A stretch of 47,904 nucleotides of DNA, taken from assembly GCF_001949145.1 (NCBI RefSeq), contig NW_019091663.1:202057-249960 (forward strand), written 5' to 3'. This stretch comes from Acanthaster planci. Its lineage: Eukaryota; Echinodermata; Asteroidea; Valvatida; Acanthasteridae. Of this stretch, positions 13,501-24,411 are shown one piece after another. The position numbers were made by a program, and so were the translations under genes. The notes below the pieces were generated by a model. The model searched no databases. It saw only the letters and a list, made by a program, of their open reading frames with translations, and was not told where the DNA came from. Every line of letters starts with the position of its first letter. Position 1 is the stretch's first letter.

Positions 13501-16500
13501 AGATGGACCAAAGAATATCTCTTAAAAGAGTGTGAATATGCTGTTGACATATTTTTGAATGGCTTCTGTTTTTCTGAAAGGGTGGCATCCGTGTCAAAAT
13601 AGATGTCTGGGATAGTGACAACAACAATGATGACCATGTTGACTCGTTCGTTGAGAATCTGAATGTGGCAGCTGCATCAAGCGAAGATGTCGCATCGCCC
13701 ACCTCTTTTACTTTGGACGGCCCAGGATATGCCTCGTAAGGTTATTTGAGCATTTGCACAAAAGAACACGCCCCAAGTATGAGATGTTTTTGCCACAGAG
13801 AAATGACATTTACCTTCCTTTATCCTTCAACATCCACTGAGAGGATGTTGCAGGATTTTGAGGGTCATAGGACGGCACTGCCAAGCTTCTGTTTGTTTAC
13901 ATGAGACTTGATATTGTAGGAGAGTTTTCATGTGCAAAGATCGTGCAAGTTGTTTCCTGCATGATGGGGAATCCTGCAGAATCCTGGTAGTTGTTCACAG
14001 AGTTGGTTTCGTTCAGATTTTGATTTTTTTTTGGAGATGCGAAGTGTGAATTGTTCACAGTGGCATCAAAGAAAGACACAAAATTTGAATGGGGATGGTT
14101 CTGAGAAGAAAAATATTGAATGAAAGCTTCAGACAGACGTCGGGAATCATATGTTGAGATGTAAACTTGGTTCGCTGAAACTGGCCCCAATGAATGCTCT
14201 TTGCTATCAATTTTGTTTTCCTGTGGGTATCTGAATAGATTGGTGGTTGAGCTCACTGCCTATTGCGATGCCACATACTATGGATCTTCATGTAACGTAC
14301 AGTGCATTCCTCAAGACAGCGACGAGGCAGGTCACTTCACCTGCAACCCAACCACCGGAGCTAAAGTGTGCCGTCCAGGGTACGCTGGTGACCTCTGCAA
14401 GGAAAACATCGATGAATGTTCCTCTCATCCCTGCTTGAATGGCGGCAGCTGTGTAGATGGTGTCAATGACTATCAGTGCACCTGCTTGGCAGGATACGAG
14501 GGTAAGCTTAGGTTTTAAAACAAACGTGTAATCGAAAGTGGAGCAGAAAACCTTGAACTCTAACAAATTATCTGGACTTCCATAAGTCTCCATCTCACAG
14601 CCTGGGAAAAACATGGACACATTATTGATCAGTTCATGGTCCCATCTTTTCCTGTAGTCTGGTACGGCTGCTGATATTGTTCTTTTTGACAGAAGAATCT
14701 GAACATTAATGATGTCCTTGACCACGCAGCTGCATGGAGACTGACATTATAAAGAGGACCAGGGTGTTCAATGAAATCACTCTCACAATTCCAATGTACC
14801 TTTCATAAGGGAACATAAGTTTTTGGTGGATCAGTGAAAGATAAAAACGACCAAAAATAGCAGGGCATTCCATTGGAATCTTAGCATAATTTTGGATTTT
14901 TTTTCTAAAAGCTACTCATTTCACAGCTTTTCTGATTAAGGGTCAGTTTCATTGGTCATTTATTTTGAGTTTTCTTCCTCATGCATTTATACAAATCAGA
15001 GTCTTCTTCCTAACATGTAAAATGGTATTAAAAGTTGTGATGCAGCCCCTTGGCAGTTGTGCAAGAAATGTTCTGGATCACTTCCAAAATCCATAACTAA
15101 ACTTGAGGAAATTGTTTGATTTCAAGGGGCACCAAGCCCCATAGTGGTTTAGGCCTTCCATCTTCAACCCTTGAAAATCCATTAAAAAGGCCTGGTAGAT
15201 TTTGAAGGATCTGAACACACAGGTTTTGTTTCAGTGACATTAGTAATGTAATTTATTTTTGGTACCAGGGACAAACTGCGAAACAGACATTGATGAGTGT
15301 GGCAGTGTACCCTGCATGAATCAAGGCTCCTGCGTTGACCAGCCCAACGGCTATACATGTAGGTGTTTACAGGGCTACGACGGCATCCTTTGTGAGAATG
15401 ACATCAATGAATGCTTGAGCTCCCCTTGCCTGCATGGTGGCAACTGCAGCAACTTGATTGGCAGATTCCAGTGCAGTTGCCCAGTGGGTTACCATGGTGA
15501 GCGGTGTGAGACTGACTTGGACGAGTGTCTATCTGACCCTTGCATGAATGGCGGTGCTTGCACACATGGAATTGGGAGCTTCTCTTGTCTGTGCCAAGAC
15601 GGCTTTGAGGGGGATCGCTGCCAGGTCAATATCGACGAATGCGCCAGTAATCCTTGCCATGCAGAATCAAGCTGTGTGGACAGTGTCAACGGGTATGAGT
15701 GCCTCTGCATCGAAGGCTTTGCCGGTCCCACTTGTCATGTGAATGTAGATGACTGCATCAACGATCCTTGTCAAAACTTAGGCACTTGTGTGGATGGCAT
15801 CAACTCGTTCCACTGTCTCTGCTTGGCAGGGTACGAAGGGGACCTCTGCCAGACAAACGTTGACGAATGTGCTAGTTCGCCTTGTCAGCATAATGGCACA
15901 TGTGTGGACGGAATTGACAGGTTTGACTGCATTTGTGCAGGAGGATTTGAAGGTCTACTGTGTGAGGATGAAATAGACGCTTGCCTCAGTGGACCGTGTC
16001 AGAACGGTGCTTCTTGCAGCAGCAGGAGGGGTCAGTTCCACTGTGCATGCCCTATTGGTTATGCAGGGGTTTACTGTCACGAGAACATTGACGAGTGTTT
16101 GGGGTTTCCGTGTCAGAATAATGCAACGTGTGTTGATGGAGTCGGCAGCTACGAGTGCCTGTGTCTTGCTGGTTTCTCCGGGCTGAACTGCGCTGTGAAC
16201 GACGATGAATGTCTCTCGAGCCCTTGCTTGAATGGGGCCACCTGTGTAGATGTTGTGGATGGGTTCACATGTCTGTGTTCGGTTGGCTTCTTGGGTCGGA
16301 CGTGTGAGACCAACATTGACGAATGTGCTTCGCGGCCTTGCGCAAATGGCGGGACCTGTGTTGATGGCATTGGAATGTTTCGCTGTGATTGCCTCACTGG
16401 TTTCTTTGGGCTGACCTGTGAAACAAACATCAATGAGTGTGAGAGCAGTCCTTGTCAGAACAATGCGCAGTGTGTTGATGACCATGGCCATTACATATGC

Positions 16501-19500
16501 GTTTGTGCACTCGGCTTTGAAGGAGTTCACTGTGAGACTGAGGTGGATGAGTGTGCTCCCCAACCTTGCCAGAATGGTGCAACGTGTGTGGATCAAGTTG
16601 GAAACTTCACGTGTGATTGTCCCACGGGATTCGATGGCAGACATTGCCAAATTGATCTAAATGAATGCGAGAGTGTACCTTGCCAGAACGGTGCTACTTG
16701 CATTGACAGCCCGGGCAGCTTTGCTTGTTCGTGTGTAGCTGGATTTGTGGGTCCATCTTGCCAAACTAACATTAACGAGTGTGCAAGCCAGCCTTGCATG
16801 AATAATGGACACTGCGTCGATGCTGTGAATGGCTACCAGTGTATGTGTCTGCCAGGGTATGGTGGTGATCATTGTCAGACTAACATTGATGAATGTGCAA
16901 GCATGCCTTGCCTGAATGGTGCATCTTGCATGGACAAGTTACACGGCTACGAGTGTACCTGTGTCCAGGGTTTCACTGGGGTTACGTGCGAAGTGAACAT
17001 CGATGAATGCTCCAGCCAGCCTTGCATGAACGGAGGCACGTGCTATGACCACATCAACAGTTACCAGTGCGGCTGTCAGCGTGGGTTCGTCGGGATTAAT
17101 TGCGAGATGAGCGCCGACGATTGCGGCCACCAGCCCTGCATGCACAATGGCACGTGCAATGATGGGCTGAACGAGTACAACTGCACCTGCCTGCCGGGCT
17201 TCGCGGGCGTAAACTGCGAGCTGAACATTGATGAGTGCCAGAGCAGCCCATGCAGCAATGACGGGACGTGCCTTGACAAAGTGAACAGCTTTGTCTGCAT
17301 CTGCAGCGCGGCGTTCAGGGGCATCACGTGCCAGTACCCTGTCATCACTTGTCTGGACTGGGACTGCCAGAACCAAGGGACGTGCGTGGAGACCGGAGAG
17401 AGCCAGCCTCGATGTGAATGCCAGGAGGGGACATCAGGGGAACACTGTGAGATTAACAGGAACGAATGTCTGAGCTCTCCCTGTCTGAATGGTGGCACCT
17501 GCCAAGACCTCATTAATGGATACAGGTGAGTTTAGCACTCTAGATTGCAAGTACCATTTGTCCCATGCCAATAATGGCTCGCCAAACCATAAATATTTGC
17601 CCCAAATGAGATGCCAAACCATTCAAGCTTTAAATATTCTTCAGCAAACACCACTCATTTGTACGTATGGATGGGGAGGGCAAGCTTAGGGATGAAGTAG
17701 CTTGCTTACATAACATCCTGTTTAGAAGCTGGACTCAAAACACCAGACATTTGTGAATGCATTCCTGAATACATTTACCCCTCAGACAGTCTCCTTGTGC
17801 AACTTGACTTTGTGTTAACATTTGATAATGCCTGCTGAGAAATGATAATGCCTGCTGTGTAAATCACATGCTGGCACCTGAATACGAGGCAGTTTAATCA
17901 ATTCTAATTGGTTGAGAGTCTGTGTGCAAGCAGCTCACACACACGCTTCAAGTCCATATAAGGAGATTCTTTTGGACAACATGCACAAGAAATATACCAT
18001 AAAATGGACTGGGTGTTTGAGAAAATTGAAAGTAAAATTCCAGAACAAAATCGTTGGAAATCCATCATATTTTGACTTCTTTTGACTGAGTGACTAAAAA
18101 GGTATTTACAAATGGGAATAAATATGTGTTTGGCTGGCCTTACTGTTTAAGACCAGCTCAGGATACTGAACACTGATAATGCCCCTCGCCTGCAGCTCAG
18201 TCATTAGTCACGTCCATTCTTCTGAGCTGGTCTTAAATGCATGTTTAAGGCTGGCCAAGCTCATATTCGTTCCCTTAATAAAAAACCCAAAACTGGGCCA
18301 AAACTCAGCGGTGCTTAAAATAAGAACCCTGGCTTAAGACTCGATCAAAATTAAAATTTGATCACTTAGACAGAAAAGTAGCCATGATGCTTCTTTGGAT
18401 GAGAATCTAAAACTGTTAAACACTACGTTTTAACTGATAGTTTATTCCATCATCAGTGCTCACAAACCTTTACGCATTTTTATTTTCAGCTGTGAATGTG
18501 ACGCCCAGCACACTGGTCTTCACTGCGAGATCCGGCATCCCACGAGCCCCTGCCAATCCTCACCCTGCATCGACGGTTCGTGTGTTGAGTCCTCCTCAAG
18601 GCAGACCTTCAGCTGCTCATGTCAGCCTTTCATTATTGGCAGATTCTGCGATAAAGGTCAGTACAACTTCTTCACCCAACCACAGGTGGCGCAACCACCG
18701 TGAAATATCTGAAGGGGCACCCTGCCAAGCGCACACGTTTTCAAAGGGGCACTGAACTGTGGCTTGTACATAAGCCCTGCAAATGGGCGGGACGCAACCC
18801 ACCATAGTTTAGCCACTGCCTTACTGACATGACTGCATGGAATTTTCTGCACTTCAAAATTAACTCTCTTCCATGGCAGATGATTTAAAATTTCATTTCG
18901 ACCACAACAACTGTTCACAAAGGCAGTAAGGGTGAGCGTGATAAATTTTCCACAACATTACATGCAAGGTCGGGAAAATTAACAGCGATTGCGGAGATAT
19001 GCAGGTAGTTTTGCTCTTTTGGCACAGAAAACCTTGTGTCGATGGCTGTATGCAATGCAGCCATTAAATCACATACAGTTTACGTTCCTTTGATCACCAC
19101 AGATTTTAGTGATTTCAATAAATTTCTACTTTGGCTGTTTCTGAATAGCAGGTGATAGTTGCTTGACCATCAAACTATACCTACCAGTATTGTTTGCGCC
19201 ATGCTTAAGTTCATTTGCGCTTGCTCAAAATGATCCAAACAATAGTAGACTGGTATGCTTTCTTGCTTGTTACCACCATGCATCTCGGAAGTCTCCTATT
19301 TGTTAAGCACTGTGTGTTGAATGTAGAACTCTCTTTGCAAACTTTCTCCAAGTTGCCAATTTTTTTTTAAAATTCCTCTGTACTAACAAGAAATTTTGAT
19401 CAAGTTCTGTTTCTTTTCATGATTAGTTGACGAAGCCAAGGTGTCATTTTCTCTTCAACTCAATGGACACCTTACACACACGGCCTCTATTGCCCAGCGT

Positions 19501-22500
19501 CTTCAGCGGGTCATTGAGGTCAGGATGAAGGGCAGTGACCCCGTGGGTCCCGTTGAGGTCATCATCATCTCATTGGCAGAGTCCAACTCGTTACTGTCAA
19601 AGTAGGTTCCTCTAATCAAAATGGCTTTCCTAAGATATTTGATGTGTGCATAAATGTTGCACGTGGATTACCTACCGGTAGGTTACCTTCTTCACACTTG
19701 TAGACTGGTAATTGCCTGCTTCTTAACATGATTTAGGCCATGTTAAGATATAGGATCCAAAGTGACAATTGTGCCCCTGTAACACCTGACAAGACCTGCT
19801 TATTTTGACGTGGAATTAATCGTTGACATTAACTTCAAACTGTATTTGTATTTACTACAGGGGTGGGTTCAGGATTTTGTGCCGGGCTCAAAGAGTTTTG
19901 TGTGTGGGGGGGCTTTCAACATGGTCGCAGTTGTAAATGTTGAGGTTGGTGAAGTCATTTAATGTCTTTGCTTTGTCCTTCACCGTACACTCAAAGTAAG
20001 ACCCCTACATGTCTATGCTTTTTGTGTCTTAAACCTTTTGATGTAGACCAATTAAAAGCAATTTAAATTTTTAAAAACAGGCAATAGGAGGTAGGGTTTG
20101 AAACCCTCCCCCATCCATGCCTGTGCATTCATATTCTTCCCACTGATTGAAAACTTCACCACCTGATCACTTGGACCAAACAGCTGCTTCCGGTCACAAA
20201 CGTATTCCGCCTCACTTTTGAGAGTGGTTAAAGGACGTGAAAAGTCTTACCTGGGGCTATTGTGAGCTAACACTGTATTTCCCCCCACACAGCGCCCCCT
20301 ATACCACCGTCATGTTTTACGCACGCTTCAATGGGACCCTCCAATCGTCACAACGGCTCCAGGATGTCTTCCAGAGTGCATCCTCACAGGACATTGAACT
20401 TCTCCTCTCGCCATACAAGATATTCAAGGAGAAACCGCTGTCAGTGGCAGAGCAGAGCAAATCAGATCGCGGCAACAAAGAAAACAAGGTTCGCGACATT
20501 TCTCTCTCCTCCCCGCTATTTGTTGCCAAAGTGACTTTTCCTGTAGAAAGTTTTCAAAATTTCTTGAACCTTCACACATAAGATTGGGGCTAAAGATTTT
20601 TACTATTAGCATAGAAATCATCTGTCATAACTTAAACTCTTTGCATCAGATCCCCTTGGCCGCAAAAAGTTTAAACATCACTTTTGATAACTTGGTTCAA
20701 GGTGATTCTTATGTGTAATAGCACGGCATGAGAACCGAGAGGCGTCGCGACTGGGCAGATGTGGAGGATGTGGCACCAGTTGGCAAATAGAGCTTCGGTG
20801 GTCAAATGAATCCAAAATACAGAAATGATTATAATATGGTACATAAACAATATTTGTGTTGGCCATCAGCGTGCCCCTGAAGCATGAAATGTAGCGTACC
20901 ACGGATTTCCATTTCAACATGAGGCTGGCGAACAAGTTAGAAATTGGCAAAGTGACTCTACCACGCACACCCCCAAGAGAAAATGCCTTCGCTACGCCCC
21001 TGGTTTCTTTTCCCCTTCTCATCAAGTCAAGCAATATCCTCGATTAAGGGACAGGGAATTGGCCTACTTGATTTGTGTCATTAGGCACGCCATTTTGGCA
21101 AGTTACAGCATCTTGGTGGTTGAAGATGCCTGTGATAGGTAACTGTGAACTACCAACTGCCTGTTAACATGATACCACTGGCTTCTGGTGCTAGTGATGG
21201 GACTTTCATAATGTTTGAACACAGTAAACTAAGCACCAGATAAAATTTTACCGAAAAAATGTTAGGATATGCATAGAAATTAGCATCAAGAAAAACAACT
21301 AGACAGCAGAATATTCAGCAATACACTTCCAGCCCTTAAAGTTACAAAACTGTAGAAACTATGGTTTTAAAACTTAAAACTTTAACTTAAAAATGGTTGT
21401 TTGGAGCAAGGGTGAAGGCAAACACTTAAATTCATGTTGTTTCAGATCGACAAACTTGACTTTGAGCTGTAAATTCATGTTTGGCCATTCACACTTCTGA
21501 TCTTGATTACTTTCTTCTTCTTGCAGACCTGGCTGGCCTTGCATTGGTACATCATTCCAATTGTCATTTTAATTCTGCTCGTTTTGATCCTGCTGCTGGT
21601 AGCAAGAGCCCTCTATCGGTGAGTAGTAAACTACTGTTCTCCCAAGATGTCTTTTCGGATGGTCTCATTTGTATTTTTTGTAAACTCTAATTGGATAGAG
21701 AGCAGTGGTGTATGAGGGGAATGCTGCAAGAGTCAGCTCAGAACCTGGAAAAGAAAAGCGAGCACTGGCAATTGCATTCCTTGTTAGGTGCTGCATTGTT
21801 CATGATGCAGCAAGCACGATTTGCAGCCCAAATCATTGAGTACCAGGAAATGGGTACCCTAGATACCAGCCCCCTATTATTAAGTTGGACTCTTTGTGCC
21901 ATAGAGTGCCAAAGTGAATATTTCACGTGCCAAATTACATGAATGAAAGGCATTATCATGAGAACCAGCACGCGAACCAACACATACGGGTACCGCATAG
22001 GTTTGCACTACACTTTCCGTTTCAAAATGATGTCACATGTCGGTACTCTATCGGCAGAAGATATTATACCTGCATCTTGTGAATTTAATCAATTGCCCCC
22101 TCCCCACCATTGTTGTGAAAATGTAGGTATTCATCTTTCGTGTTAGTGTTGTGTTAAATGTTCTTGGCATAGCGTTCCTAGTAACGTGAATACCCCGTGC
22201 TACTTCTTCAGGTCATCCTATATTCAAGAGCGATTTGGACTTTCTTTAGTGTCCAACAATTCTGTAGAACCTGATGATCTTGATGAACGGTGCGTTGTGT
22301 CACCTTTTGGTTTGAGAATGCATCGTAGTGTTGCTGAAGTAAATGTAGAGCACTCCTCCTTTTCTCGTAGTGTGCAATAGATTGCTAACAATCAATTAAG
22401 ATGCATGCTACGGGGCAGCGCGGACATCCGGGATTCTCGCGCTGGTGAAAACTGCAACCATGGTGACGTACGCACACACCTGCCAGTCCGAGGATCGGGT

Positions 22501-23406
22501 TACACCATCTTTTCTTTGATCAGTACGTACGTGCATGCTCGTTGCAGTTGTTTTCAGCGGCGCGGTTTGGTTCCTACCCGCAATTCAGTGAAACTCCTGG
22601 ATATCCATGCTGCCCTATTCGCCACTGTAGACACTATCATTTAGCACACGTTAACATAGAATACCACAATGGTCAAATATCACAGTACTGATTTGTGCAT
22701 TATTTTCTGCTGACAGAATGTTTTCTTCTATTTTACAGACATGAAAGTAGTTTACACACATTAGAATGTGACACTCCCCCCCCGATTAGATTTGAGAATA
22801 ACTGTCTTGGTGCTTGTATCTAGACTGTACGTTTCTTTCTCAGACTGACTGTCTCCCTGTGATGGAGAGCTGACAACAAACGACCAAGATTTTTGTAGCA
22901 TGCATTAGTTGCATCAGTAGTGTACTGATTTAGACCTGTGCTTGGTATCGTTCCTTGGAGCACATTTTCCAGTTCGACTAACGGTATGACTCCAACTTCA
23001 TTAGTGTGAACTCCTCAGTCATCTGGGAGCTTTGCAGTTCCTTCCAAAGTCCAACACAGTACAATAAACCGTTTCCAATCCCTTTGACCCTTACTGCTCC
23101 TTTTGAAATACGCTACTAACTGAATGCTTGCATGTTACTTGATTAATTTTAAGTAATTCCTTTTTTTTGTGATTTAGGAGGCGTCGTAGAGGGGAGTTCA
23201 TTCGTAGCGGAAACATGACGGCCAACTTTGCCAACCCCGTCTACGCCCAGTACTCCCCAGCCCAGATGGACGACCACGACCCGTGCGCGGTGCCCATGGG
23301 AGGGCATAAATTCATTAGCGGGACCGTCGTCATGGATCACAGTGACTTCACGGATGTCCGATTAAGCAACGGATCGGCGACAATGTCAACCTTTGTCCCC
23401 ACTTGA
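4523..23406 (+). CDS. DSL/EGF Notch ligand (Delta/Jagged-like), 11 exons, complete
   Basis: Predicted type I membrane ligand of the Notch receptor, acting at the cell surface in cell-to-cell signalling. Exons: 4523-4588, 11951-12117, 13186-13324, 13581-13735, 14239-14501, 15269-17525, 18490-18656, 19427-19601, 20293-20488, 21527-21618 and 23178-23406. Every intron is GT/AG, phases agree at all ten junctions, and the 3906 joined bases give 1301 residues plus TGA. Domain order: signal peptide (1-22), MNNL (about 23-184), DSL (Cys185-Cys229), 22 EGF repeats (about 232-1070), a cysteine-free juxtamembrane region (about 1072-1195), a transmembrane helix (about 1202-1221) and a 76-residue tail. MNNL plus DSL identifies the family. 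The protein departs from canonical Delta and Jagged: it has more EGFs than the usual 6-9 or about 16, EGF1-2 are ordinary cbEGFs with no DOS motif, and there is no Jagged-type cysteine-rich domain. Which subfamily it belongs to cannot be settled by eye. Confidence 0.93.
5459..5512. repeat. 18-bp stem-loop in intron 1
   Basis: The left arm CCCCAGAACTGTGGGGCC-like sequence pairs with GGCCCCATAGTTCTGGGG after a loop of about 15 bases, with one mismatch. CATCCAG flanks both sides (5450 and 5516). It may be a tiny fold-back insertion. Confidence 0.6.
10380..10470 (+). repeat. 46-bp tandem duplication
   Basis: Two adjacent copies of a 46-base unit beginning CAGCAGCCCTTACTTATTTG. They are identical over the 45 bases of the second copy, which indicates a recent tandem duplication inside intron 1. 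Confidence 0.95.
11033..11218 (+). repeat. Dispersed repeat family 2, copy 1
   Basis: Shares extended similarity in the same orientation with 44401-44590. Shared blocks include AATGTTACATTGA, a GCATCACAG/GCATTACAG block, CTCATGAATAT, AAGCAAAAAA, CCTTTGAAATA and GAGGTTTG/GAAGGTTTG. It is an unidentified interspersed element lying in intron 1. Confidence 0.75.
11951..12117 (+). CDS. Notch-ligand exon 2: MNNL N-terminal part
   Basis: Encodes the conserved MNNL start: a [11 protein letters not shown] strand, the GDCCD cysteine pair, then [13 protein letters not shown]. Acceptor CTCCTGCAG, phase 0 in, phase 2 out at GTAAGT. These spaced cysteines are diagnostic of the Notch-ligand N-terminal C2-like domain. 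Confidence 0.92.
13186..13324 (+). CDS. Notch-ligand exon 3: MNNL middle part
   Basis: Encodes FHFCQYG followed by a run ending in [11 protein letters not shown], matching the conserved (I..PF.F.WP) segment of MNNL. Acceptor CCTCTTTACAG, phase 2 in, phase 0 out at a GTAGGT donor. Confidence 0.88.
13581..13735 (+). CDS. Notch-ligand exon 4: MNNL C-terminal part
   Basis: Begins [14 protein letters not shown], the counterpart of the conserved FSLIIEAWDA-type strand, and ends GPGYAS in phase 2 at GTAAGG. It joins exon 5 to give the strand that leads into DSL. Confidence 0.88.
14239..14501 (+). CDS. Notch-ligand exon 5: DSL domain and most of EGF1
   Basis: After LVVELTAY comes a DSL domain with all six cysteines: [14 protein letters not shown], a GHFTC segment, GAKVC and GYAGDLC. 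The receptor-binding landmarks YYG and GHF are present. EGF1 follows at once ([16 protein letters not shown]) as a calcium-binding EGF, so the usual DOS-type first EGF is absent. The exon ends in phase 1 at GTAAGC. Confidence 0.95.
15269..17525 (+). CDS. Notch-ligand exon 6: one 2.26-kb exon of about 20 EGF repeats
   Basis: Completes EGF1 (TNCET), carries EGF2-EGF20 whole and most of EGF21. Most repeats have the calcium-binding start (D/N)-(I/V/L)-(D/N)-E-C and a spacing of about 38 residues. By eye, 17 of the 22 EGFs in the protein have the O-fucose consensus (C2-x4-S/T-C3) and 17 have the O-glucose consensus (C1-x-S-x-P-C2). EGF20 departs most (VITCLDWDC). The part from about 16990 to 17440 is visibly richer in G+C than the start. 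Phase 1 in, phase 2 out at GTGAGT. Confidence 0.97.
17847..18277 (+). repeat. Dispersed repeat family 1, copy 1 (with terminal hairpin)
   Basis: Shares extended colinear similarity with 36744-37135 in the same orientation: AATGCCTGCTG, CAGTTTAATCAATTC, GATTGGT-type, AGAGTCTGTGTG, AGGAGATTCTT and GCGTCCATTCT-like blocks. In this copy the right end is flanked by inverted arms built on GCTGGCC and TTTAAGACCAGCTCAG (about 18132-18164 and 18215-18257). It lies in intron 6. Confidence 0.8.
18490..18656 (+). CDS. Notch-ligand exon 7: end of EGF21 and EGF22
   Basis: Completes EGF21 ([12 protein letters not shown]) and encodes EGF22, whose six cysteines run from [13 protein letters not shown] to GRFCDK. 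EGF22 lacks the calcium-binding start and the O-fucose site. Phase 2 in, phase 1 out at GTCAGT. Confidence 0.9.
19427..19601 (+). CDS. Notch-ligand exon 8: cysteine-free juxtamembrane, first half
   Basis: Encodes [14 protein letters not shown] through [12 protein letters not shown], alternating strand-like and helix-like segments with no cysteine. Phase 1 in (acceptor GATTAG), phase 2 out at GTAGGT. No family is recognised with certainty; it sits where Jagged proteins have a conserved juxtamembrane region. Confidence 0.8.
20293..20488 (+). CDS. Notch-ligand exon 9: cysteine-free juxtamembrane, second half
   Basis: Encodes [14 protein letters not shown], then a helix-like [10 protein letters not shown] segment and a polar tail rich in K, E and S. 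Acceptor CCCCCCACACAG, phase 2 in, phase 0 out at a weak GTTCGC donor. The exon 8-9 unit resembles a SEA-like alpha/beta module in outline only. Confidence 0.78.
21527..21618 (+). CDS. Notch-ligand exon 10: transmembrane helix
   Basis: Encodes [20 protein letters not shown], a single hydrophobic helix of about 20 residues, followed by RALYR. Acceptor CTTCTTGCAG, phase 0 in, phase 2 out at GTGAGT. Confidence 0.9.
23178..23406 (+). CDS. Notch-ligand exon 11: cytoplasmic tail and stop
   Basis: Opens with a basic stop-transfer cluster (RRRRRGEF). Residues 1242-1248 read NFANPVY, which contains both an NxxN motif (the type bound by Neuralized) and an FxNPxY motif (the type read by PTB/clathrin adaptors). 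Only one lysine is present in the tail. The C-terminus FVPT does not fit a classical PDZ ligand. Ends at TGA 23404-23406. Confidence 0.88.
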
Positions 23407-24411
23407 GGGTATCGTTCCCGCAGTGAAATCTGTCCAATAATGTTCACAGTGCAAATGCGTCCACCATTTTTACTTAAAGTTGGACTGTCTTTTTCAGCTA
23501 TGTCTCTGTTTAGAATTTATTTCACCAAGTAAAGGAATTTAGAGTTTGCATAAAATGCTTTGTGTAGCGAACTATAAGCAAATAGTTTAAATAGGAAAGC
23601 AAAATGCCTTAAAAACATAATGCACAAAACACCACATTGCACATTCCAATGTTATGTGTTCGAAAAACACACTGTTTTTCAATATTTGAATGTATTTTAC
23701 CAAGCAGTAAAGTTCTGTAACATTCCAAGCGGTGGCAACTCAAAACTTTCGTAAATGACCACTTTTTTGTCACACCTATTTCTTCAGTGTAACAACTAAC
23801 AACATTGTCTTGTGTCAATACAACTAATTCTGAAATACTTACAAATCAAACGCTTACTGTTGAATTAATTTATTGCTCTGTAGATCACAAATACTTATCA
23901 CAGCTTGTACGTAATTAGTGATTACAAAGTGCAGGCATTTCCAAAATGTGCATTTTTTATACATAAATTATTTATGATATACGCAATTTGCACCCAACTT
24001 GTTTTGTACCAATATAAATGTGCCATTTTTATACTCAAGCACCCCATCCCCTTAATGTTAATCTCTGTACACGTACATAATATTTTCCGTAGTTAGGCAG
24101 AACATTAGGGCATGACCGATTACCCTCCGGCAAGTGATCTTGAGGTCTTAATGTGACGATTTCCTTATTACCATTCATTGTCTGCATGTTGTGCCTTTTA
24201 TATGATTGTAAATACATGTCATTTGAAATCTGAACTTACAATGTACATACTTGGGAGAATTTTCTGGCTTCATCTCAACTAGTATTTTTGTTTTCAAATT
24301 ATTGATATGATCAAGTAGTCCTGAAGCCTCAGATCTACTAGGGAGTCTATGGCTCATTTAAAGGTCATGTAGATGATAGGACAAAGCATCCTGCTTGAGG
24401 ACACAAAGCAA

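Noticed and set aside
15955-16650. Long antisense open frame (231 aa) within the EGF exon, with several others antisense to 15489-17513
   Set aside because: These arise from the repetitive EGF coding sequence on the plus strand, whose frame, cysteine pattern and splice phases are unambiguous. The antisense products show no domain.
23062-23067. AATAAA as an early polyadenylation signal of the Notch ligand
   Set aside because: It lies in the last intron before the exon encoding the conserved basic stop-transfer cluster and tail. Use there would be a minor isoform at most.
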